From: VAZQ01 sp963702695
Lineage (GTDB): Bacteria > Pseudomonadota > Alphaproteobacteria > Rhizobiales > Xanthobacteraceae
Length of the DNA: 64,000 bases
Direction: 5' to 3'
Assembly: GCA_963702695.1 (NCBI GenBank)
Contig: CAVPDS010000008.1
Span: 1-64,000 of the forward strand
This document shows, piece after piece, positions 62,800 to 64,000 of this stretch. A model generated the notes under the pieces. It was given only the letters and a program-made list of their open reading frames with translations, did no database searches and was not told the DNA's origin. Every line of letters starts with the position of its first letter. Position 1 is the first letter of the stretch. The position numbers were made by a program, and so were the translations under genes.

Positions 62800-64000
62800 T
62801 CAGCGCGGCGCCGCGTGGGTCAGTTCCCGCACGTGACGCTCGTGCTGCACGGCGTGGCGTGCACCTTCGTCCTTGTTGAACAGTTCGAGCGTATCGACCT
62901 CTTCCTCGGTCACCGGCGTGATGGCGGTGTCCTTGTAGGCGAAGCGGTTCGGGTCGGCCTTGATCTGTTTTTTCACGCGGTAGAGGTGCAGTGCCGCAGT
63001 CACGCCGGCGACAACCTTCTGCGCCAGTTCCCACGCTTGCTTCGGATAGAACGTCCACACCGGCTCGACCGGGAGGCCGGGCCGGCGGTCGCGCCGGTAT
63101 TTCAGGCGGAAGATGCCGCCCTGCAGTGGATGGGTCTTCTCCCACTTCGTGAACATGGCGAAATGCAGGAGTGTGCCGGGCAGCGGGCCGAGGCTTACGC
63201 CGGTGGCGCCGGCGCGGCGCAGGATCGTCTCCATATGTGCGCGCGTGTAGTAGGTCTCCCATGCCGTGCGGTAGACCTCTTCGAGCGTTTCCTGGCTCAT
63301 CTTGGGATGAGCGGTGACCGCGTGCTCGGTGTCATACTTGTTCATGTCGGGATCCATCGCGATCCCTTTGCGGTACAGGATCTGATGATCCTCGGAGCCC
63401 GGCAGCGGCGTCAGGATGAAGAACTCGACGATATCGACCGGCAGCTCGTTCTGGACGATCGCGATGTCGCGCTTGATCAACTCGGGCGTGTCGTTGGGGA
63501 AGCCGAGGATGTAGCCGGCGTAGGTGACCGCGCCGATGGATTTCCAGGCGAGGAAGAGATTGCGGTATTCGGTAATCTTGTTCTGGCGTTTCTTGGCCGC
63601 GATCAGCGTTTCCGGATTGACGCTCTCCATGCCGATGAACACGCGGGTGACGCCGGCCTTGCCGCACTTCACGATGAAGTTCGGAATCTTGTGGCAGAGC
63701 GTGTCGACCTGGATCATCAGGGTGACGCGGATGCCGTCCTCTTCCTTCAGCTTGATGATGCGGTCGAGGATGATCTCCCAGTCCTTGTTGCGCGCGAGAT
63801 TGTCGTCGGTGATGAAGAACCGGCGGATGCCTTCGGCCCAGTTCTGGCGGATGATGCGTTCGACGTCGTCAGGCGAGCGGCGGCGGGATTTCCGCCCTTG
63901 CACGTTGATGATGGTGCAGAACGAGCACTGGTAGGGGCAGCCGCGGCCGGCGTCGAAGGTCGAGTAGTTGCCGGCCGTGCGCTTGACGTGCTTGGCGAGC
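62800..64000 (-). CDS. Radical SAM protein (B12-binding type), C-terminal part
   Basis: The frame enters from beyond the window end and runs to 62800; about 400 codons are visible. The cluster motif CPYQCSFCTIINVQG (CxxxCxxC) lies at 63925-63975, so almost the whole radical SAM barrel is inside; the N-terminal (probably cobalamin-binding) domain is outside. Further blocks: FITDDNLARNKDWEIILDRI, GVTRVFIGMESVNPETLIAA, GYILGFPNDTPE and FFILTPLPGSEDH are typical of BchE/HpnJ/P-methylase-like members. The C-terminal 130 residues form a helical extension (RRPGLPVEPVWTFYPKQAWE). The substrate is unknown. Confidence 0.85.
   Translation of the reverse strand, partial: LAKHVKRTAGNYSTFDAGRGCPYQCSFCTIINVQGRKSRRRSPDDVERIIRQNWAEGIRRFFITDDNLARNKDWEIILDRIIKLKEEDGIRVTLMIQVDTLCHKIPNFIVKCGKAGVTRVFIGMESVNPETLIAAKKRQNKITEYRNLFLAWKSIGAVTYAGYILGFPNDTPELIKRDIAIVQNELPVDIVEFFILTPLPGSEDHQILYRKGIAMDPDMNKYDTEHAVTAHPKMSQETLEEVYRTAWETYYTRAHMETILRRAGATGVSLGPLPGTLLHFAMFTKWEKTHPLQGGIFRLKYRRDRRPGLPVEPVWTFYPKQAWELAQKVVAGVTAALHLYRVKKQIKADPNRFAYKDTAITPVTEEEVDTLELFNKDEGARHAVQHERHVRELTHAAPR

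Overview
The window is GC-rich alphaproteobacterial DNA, most likely from the order Hyphomicrobiales, near Bradyrhizobium/Xanthobacteraceae. The evidence is the fliP-fliO / flgB-flgC-fliE-fliQ-fliR-flhB-cckA flagellar block with CtrA-type boxes, several Bug/TctC solute-binding proteins, a lanthanide-type XoxF methanol dehydrogenase, and the dispersed GTAGCCCGGATGAGCGAAGCG palindromes typical of this group. No taxonomic search could be run.

Layout. 0.5-2.7 kb: a compact cluster with a papain-fold (C1A) cysteine protease, two small proteins and a chagasin-family inhibitor of such proteases; one small protein repeats the protease's C-terminal module. 4.2-9.6 kb: a decayed stretch with a frameshifted metallo-beta-lactamase-fold hydrolase, then an RND efflux pump and its adaptor broken by many frameshifts. 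9.7-15 kb: two divergent DUF2946-like secreted proteins, one facing the dead pump and one heading a TonB-dependent receptor, ExbB and TonB set that has no ExbD. 15-25 kb: respiratory and C1/sulfur genes (diheme cytochrome, TsdA-like cytochrome plus DsrE-like protein, XoxG/XoxF) interspersed with rearrangements: a BTAD-Gfa chimera, and an IS3 relic that joins a truncated CadC-like regulator to a truncated XoxG. 25-31 kb: hydrolases, a VOC protein, tRNA-Pro(GGG) next to a toprim-gene remnant, an ABC substrate-binding protein, an amidohydrolase, and a REP array with a truncated RAYT transposase. 31.5-39.4 kb: a large exported TPR protein split by a local frame excursion, a MetE-like enzyme, and an exported cytochrome/lyase-like multidomain protein. 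39.5-48 kb: the flagellar export and rod genes plus the cell-cycle kinase CckA. 48-64 kb: a TctC protein, a bacterial SET protein, a GST, a Kazal inhibitor, DUF3828 and DUF5996 proteins, a REP array, class I fumarase with its 3' end rewritten by an IS630 relic, an aquaporin, an extradiol-dioxygenase-like VOC protein, two tandem exported alpha/beta hydrolases, an AT-richer island, and a radical SAM protein that runs off the end.

How the genes work together. The 528-2695 cluster looks like a protease with a co-encoded cognate inhibitor and accessory peptides, and it is the best candidate for an undescribed system. XoxF and XoxG would pass electrons from methanol oxidation to a cytochrome, but XoxG is damaged. 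FliOPQR/FlhB form the flagellar export gate, FliE/FlgB/FlgC form the rod, and CckA heads the CtrA relay whose boxes lie in the flagellar intergenic region. Many single-base lesions are clustered (4.2-9.6, 16-17, 20-22, 32, 53 kb) while neighbouring genes are intact. Decay or local assembly error are both possible.
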